The translations under genes were made by a program, and so were the position numbers. This document shows, piece after piece, positions 38,396 through 42,509 of a stretch of DNA of 42,509 nt. How positions within the stretch are numbered: position 1 is the first letter of the stretch; each line of letters opens with the position of its first letter. The stretch is from positions 1-42,509 of the forward strand of contig CAMVKK010000003.1 in NCBI GenBank assembly GCA_947168075.1. Reading direction: 5' to 3'. The stretch comes from an uncultured Alphaproteobacteria bacterium. GTDB taxonomy: Bacteria > Pseudomonadota > Alphaproteobacteria > Rs-D84. The notes beneath the pieces were generated by a model that saw only the letters and a list, made by a program, of their open reading frames with translations, had not been told where the DNA came from and searched no databases.

Positions 38396-40036
38396 CTAAT
38401 CCCCTATTAATAATTCCAGCTTTTTATTTGCGGCAGCGATATCGGAATCTATCTTTTCAATTTGTGTTTTTGCGCCGGCATCCCCAGATAACATTAATTG
38501 AACAAGTTCTTTTTTATCGGCCTGTAATTTTTCAATATATTTATGTAATTTTAATGACACGATATATTTTTCCGCCGATTTTACATCCAGCGCCAAATCC
38601 CCCGATACAGCCGCATCAAAATTAATATTTAAACTGGACAAAAATTCACCATATCTTTCCACTAATTCAGGGTAAGTATTCACAATATATATCAATGTTT
38701 TCCCGGTAATTTCATCCACAGACGGTAAATTAATTTGTTTTAAATCATCTTTTTTCTTTTGTGAATTAATCCATTTCCAATTACGCCAAGTATCATGTTT
38801 TCTAGAATTTATAGTTGTTTCTATGGTATGTCTGAAATCAATATCAGTAATTTTTTCAATCTGACTATTTAAAAATTTTTCTGCTTGTGATTGTCCACCC
38901 GGTGTCGATATTAAATAACTCTTATTCGTTGTATCCCATAAAAAGTCAACCAATCCAACCGATGAATCTATGATTTTCTTCATCGCGCTTTCGCCGCCGG
39001 TTTTTAACACTTCGTCCGGGTCTTTACCACCGGTAACAAATGCAAAACGAACATCGGAATTATCACGCAAAAACGGCAGGATAATACCACACGCCCTTAC
39101 CGCCGCTTTTTGTCCCGCATTGTCGCCATCAAAACAAAATATTATATTACGATTTGATTTACAAAGTATCGCGATATGGTCTTCGGTTAATGCTGTGCCA
39201 AGTGGTGCAACCGTTTCCGGAAAACCATGACATTGCATTTGAATTGCGTCTATTTGCCCCTCGACTACAATACTTCTGTTTGCGCGATGAATTGCTTCGC
39301 GGGCAAAATTAAACCCGAATATAGTTTGTCGTTTATGAAATAATTCTGTATCGGTTGTATTTATGTATTTTGGTTCCGACCCGTCCAATGAACGCCCCGA
39401 AAAAGCAACAATTTGTCCATGTGTATTAAATATTGGAAACATTAATTTATCACGAAAAAAATCATACAGCCCGTAATCACCGTGCCGAACAAGCCCGGTT
39501 GCAATCAACGCATCTTGCTTTATATTTGTAAATGTTCCGGAAATAATACTGTTTTTTGGCGCGTATCCAATACGATATTTTTTTATCATATCATCTGAAA
39601 AGCCGCGCTTTTTAATATATTCCAACGCATGCGCACCCGCGGGTTCAAATAATTTTTGTTGATAAATAGTTGCTGCGCGGTCTGTTATTTGAATATAAGA
39701 TTCTTCGCGCGCAACCGCCGCCGGATCACGCGGTTTATATTCCGGCATTTTTAATCCAGCCATATCAGCCAATTCTTTGATTGCGGTTTTGAAATCAACA
39801 TTTTCAGATTTCATCGTGAACGAGATAATATCACCATGTTCACCGCATCCAAAACAGTGGTAAAAACCTTTGTCTTCCGATACAGAAAAAGATGGTGTTT
39901 TTTCATTATGAAACGGGCAACATCCCCAATAATTTTGACCTTTTTTAACAAGCGGTACACGCCGCGAAATAACATCGACTATTGATAATCTTTGTCTTAA
40001 TTCATCGGTAAAATTGTTATTGTATGTCTTGCTCAT
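38396..40036 (-). CDS. dnaG: DNA primase
   Basis: Zinc motif CPFHNEKTPSFSVSEDKGFYHCFGCGEHGDIISF; Toprim VVEGQIDAIQMQCHGF and FCFDGDNAGQKAA. Confidence 0.97.
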   Translation of the reverse strand: MSKTYNNNFTDELRQRLSIVDVISRRVPLVKKGQNYWGCCPFHNEKTPSFSVSEDKGFYHCFGCGEHGDIISFTMKSENVDFKTAIKELADMAGLKMPEYKPRDPAAVAREESYIQITDRAATIYQQKLFEPAGAHALEYIKKRGFSDDMIKKYRIGYAPKNSIISGTFTNIKQDALIATGLVRHGDYGLYDFFRDKLMFPIFNTHGQIVAFSGRSLDGSEPKYINTTDTELFHKRQTIFGFNFAREAIHRANRSIVVEGQIDAIQMQCHGFPETVAPLGTALTEDHIAILCKSNRNIIFCFDGDNAGQKAAVRACGIILPFLRDNSDVRFAFVTGGKDPDEVLKTGGESAMKKIIDSSVGLVDFLWDTTNKSYLISTPGGQSQAEKFLNSQIEKITDIDFRHTIETTINSRKHDTWRNWKWINSQKKKDDLKQINLPSVDEITGKTLIYIVNTYPELVERYGEFLSSLNINFDAAVSGDLALDVKSAEKYIVSLKLHKYIEKLQADKKELVQLMLSGDAGAKTQIEKIDSDIAAANKKLELLIGD

Positions 40037-42312
40037 TTCTTACGATGAAAAAACTTCTTTGTGCTTGGTTTCTTGTTATTTATTAAATCAATAGCAGTTT
40101 CCAAATCTGGTTTTTCTTTAACAGAAACATTTACACGATTTGATGAAATATATGCACCATATCGCCCAGTTGGATAATAATAAATTTCTGCATCTGTTGC
40201 CGGGTTTTTACCCAATTTTTCAGGTTCAACTTTTTTCACTTCGCCCGACAATAATTCGCGCGCGATTTCAAGTGTTATTGTTTCGGCGTTGTATTTTTTT
40301 GCAGATACATTTTTTTTACCATCGGTTACATACGGCCCAAATTTTCCAATTTTAAACGATATACCATCGCCCAAATCAACAGGTGTTGATTGTGGTTTTT
40401 TATTTTCAATTTCATTATTATCTGCACTCTGGACTCTGGACTCTGAACTTTCTTCATTAAGTTTTTTAGTATAATTACATTTTGGATAATTTTCACAACC
40501 AATAAACGCACCAAATTTGGATAACTTTATCCCAAGTTTTCCGCCACACAGCGGGCATTTATCATTACCATCAATAAACAAATGTTTACGCATAAATGTA
40601 TTTATTTGATTGATTATATCTGTTGTTGTAATAGTACGCGCGCCATCAATCATAGATTTTGTCGGTTTCCAGAAATCATTTAATGCATCCAGTTTTTTTG
40701 TTTTTCCATTTGATACATCGTCCAGAGTATCTTCGGTCTTGGCGGTAAAATTAACATCAACTAATTCGGTAAAATATTTATCCAAATATGATGCAATAAC
40801 CCATCCACCCGGCGTAGCATGAAAACGATGTTGTTTATCTTGTTCGACATAGTTTCTGTCCACAATAGTCGACATAATGGTCGCATATGTTGATGGGCGC
40901 CCTATTCCCAATTCTTCCAATTTTTTCACCAGGGACGCTTCGGTATATCGTGCCGGTGGCTGGGTAAAGTGCTGTTCCGGTAATAAAGAATTTATATTAA
41001 CAGAATCACCAATATTCATCGGTGGTAATTTAGTTTCACTTTCGTCATCGTCATCATCACGCGTTTCAATATACATACGCATAAAACCATCAAATGTGCG
41101 TGTTGTTCCAACCGCATGGAAAGTCGCCACTTTATTATCTGTTTCAATATCAGCAGATACAGAATCAAATTCAGCGTTTGTCATTTGACACGCAATAGTG
41201 CGTTTCCAAATTAAATCATATAATTTTGCTTCGTCGCCGGAAATATTTTTAACATCACCATCAAAATGTGTTGGACGAATTGCTTCGTGTGCTTCCTGGG
41301 CATTTTTAGATTTGGTAACATAAACATTTGGTGTTTTTGGAACAAATTTATCACCATAATTTTCGGCGATATATGCACGAATTTCCCGCACAGCGTCATC
41401 AGATAAATTTGTTGCATCCGTACGCATATATGTAATTAAACCGGCTTCGTACAACTTTTGTGCAGTCGTCATAGTGCGTTTTGATGAAAAGAATAACTTA
41501 CGCGCGGCTTCTTGTTGTAATGTGCTTGTTGTAAATGGTGCAGATGCACGCCGGGTAACTTTTTTACGTTCGATATTTACAACATGTGCATTTATTACAG
41601 GTTTGCCAATTTTTGACACAATATCATCAACCATTGATTTATTTTCAATGGTCATCTTTTCAATTTTTTTACCATTAAAATTAATCAACGATGATTTAAA
41701 AGATTGTTTATTTGTTTCGCATTCCGCATCCAGCGACCAATATTCAACAGGCTTGAAATCTTCTATTTCACGTTCACGGTCAACAACCAATTTAACCGCG
41801 ACACTTTGCACACGTCCCGCCGATTTACCCAAATTGCGGCGCCATAATAACGGTGAAATACCGAATCCTATAAGGTAATCCAACGCACGCCGCACCATAT
41901 ACGCATCAACCAGGTTATCATCAATTTCGCGCGGATTTTCGATTGCCGCCAATACGGCTTTTTTGGTAATTTCATGGAAAGCGACACGATACACTTTTTT
42001 ACCATCCAATAATTTTTTAGATTTTAAAATATCCAAAATATGCCACGCAATTGCTTCACCTTCGCGGTCAGGATCGGATGCAAGATATACTGCATCGGCT
42101 TTTTTAAGTTCATCTGTAATAAGTTTTAATTGTTTTTCTTTGCCCGGCATAATTTGCCAACGCATTTTAAAATCGTGTTCTGTATCAACACTGCCATTTT
42201 CAGGAACTAAATCACGCACATGACCAACAGATGCAATAACACGCCACCCCGCCCCAAGGTATTTTTCAATTGTCTTTGCTTTTGATGGTGATTCAACGAT
42301 TAAGAGATTCAT
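40033..42312 (-). CDS. topA: DNA topoisomerase I
   Basis: LLIVESPSKAKTIEKYLG, ASDPDREGEAIAWHI, GLITYMRTDATNLS, C4 zinc finger CPLCGGKLGIKLSKFGAFIGCENYPKC; 4-nt overlap with dnaG. Confidence 0.97.
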   Translation of the reverse strand: MNLLIVESPSKAKTIEKYLGAGWRVIASVGHVRDLVPENGSVDTEHDFKMRWQIMPGKEKQLKLITDELKKADAVYLASDPDREGEAIAWHILDILKSKKLLDGKKVYRVAFHEITKKAVLAAIENPREIDDNLVDAYMVRRALDYLIGFGISPLLWRRNLGKSAGRVQSVAVKLVVDREREIEDFKPVEYWSLDAECETNKQSFKSSLINFNGKKIEKMTIENKSMVDDIVSKIGKPVINAHVVNIERKKVTRRASAPFTTSTLQQEAARKLFFSSKRTMTTAQKLYEAGLITYMRTDATNLSDDAVREIRAYIAENYGDKFVPKTPNVYVTKSKNAQEAHEAIRPTHFDGDVKNISGDEAKLYDLIWKRTIACQMTNAEFDSVSADIETDNKVATFHAVGTTRTFDGFMRMYIETRDDDDDESETKLPPMNIGDSVNINSLLPEQHFTQPPARYTEASLVKKLEELGIGRPSTYATIMSTIVDRNYVEQDKQHRFHATPGGWVIASYLDKYFTELVDVNFTAKTEDTLDDVSNGKTKKLDALNDFWKPTKSMIDGARTITTTDIINQINTFMRKHLFIDGNDKCPLCGGKLGIKLSKFGAFIGCENYPKCNYTKKLNEESSESRVQSADNNEIENKKPQSTPVDLGDGISFKIGKFGPYVTDGKKNVSAKKYNAETITLEIARELLSGEVKKVEPEKLGKNPATDAEIYYYPTGRYGAYISSNRVNVSVKEKPDLETAIDLINNKKPSTKKFFHRKK
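40424..40451. repeat. Heptanucleotide repeat, 4 units, inside topA
   Basis: + strand GCACTCT GGACTCT GGACTCT GAACTTT; minus strand encodes ESSESRVQSAD. Confidence 0.95.
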
Positions 42313-42315
42313 TTT

Positions 42316-42509
42316 TTAACTTCCCTTTGCTGATAATTGTTGGTCTTTGTGTATATGCGCGTTTTGTGTCAGGCCAAATCCGAACATCAGTGATAAAAGG
42401 CTGCTGCCACCAAAAGACATCAATGGCAACGGCACACCAACTGTCGGCATAAGCCCCAATACCATAGAGATATTTATAAAATAATAAATGAAAAAGTTCA
42501 ACATAAAAC
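42316..42509 (-). CDS. rodA: RodA/FtsW-family peptidoglycan polymerase, C-terminal part (truncated by window edge)
   Basis: GLMPTVGVPLPLMSFGGSSLLSLMFGFGLTQNAHIH is the conserved SEDS C-terminal signature; frame open to the right edge. Confidence 0.85.
   Translation of the reverse strand, partial: FMLNFFIYYFINISMVLGLMPTVGVPLPLMSFGGSSLLSLMFGFGLTQNAHIHKDQQLSAKGS

Overview
This 42.5 kb window is gene-dense chromosomal DNA. Gene content and tRNA sequences suggest an alphaproteobacterium-like Gram-negative (inference). Most of it is core housekeeping on the minus strand: lolD/lolC-like, tsaE, uvrB, aspS, tlyA, ung, gyrB, lpxC, lpxK, a DUF374-type acyltransferase, rfbD/rfbC, dnaG, topA and a truncated rodA. 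Plus-strand islands carry ftsQ, ftsA, an AsmA-like gene, ychF and a small rpmJ absent from the ORF track. There is a partial R64/PilN-O-P-Q-R-like type IV pilus system and a partial T4SS (virB3-virB4 plus an HExxH protein). Three tRNAs are present: Thr-GGT, elongator Met-CAT and initiator fMet-CAT. Most notable observations: (1) one 590-aa ORF that joins FtsA to a full-length, active-site-intact ribulose-5-phosphate 3-epimerase; (2) degenerate heptanucleotide tandem repeats, in-frame as a near-identical peptide (SS[EK][CS][RK]VQS[AS]D) in three unrelated proteins, and as inverted arrays flanking terminators between convergent genes; (3) a recurring CCGGC-NNN-GCCGG terminator module that also appears inside coding sequences; (4) scrambled partial copies of the initiator-tRNA 3' end next to a small AT-rich accessory islet. 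No CRISPR array, rRNA or intact transposon was seen. All homology calls come from reading motifs, not from database searches.
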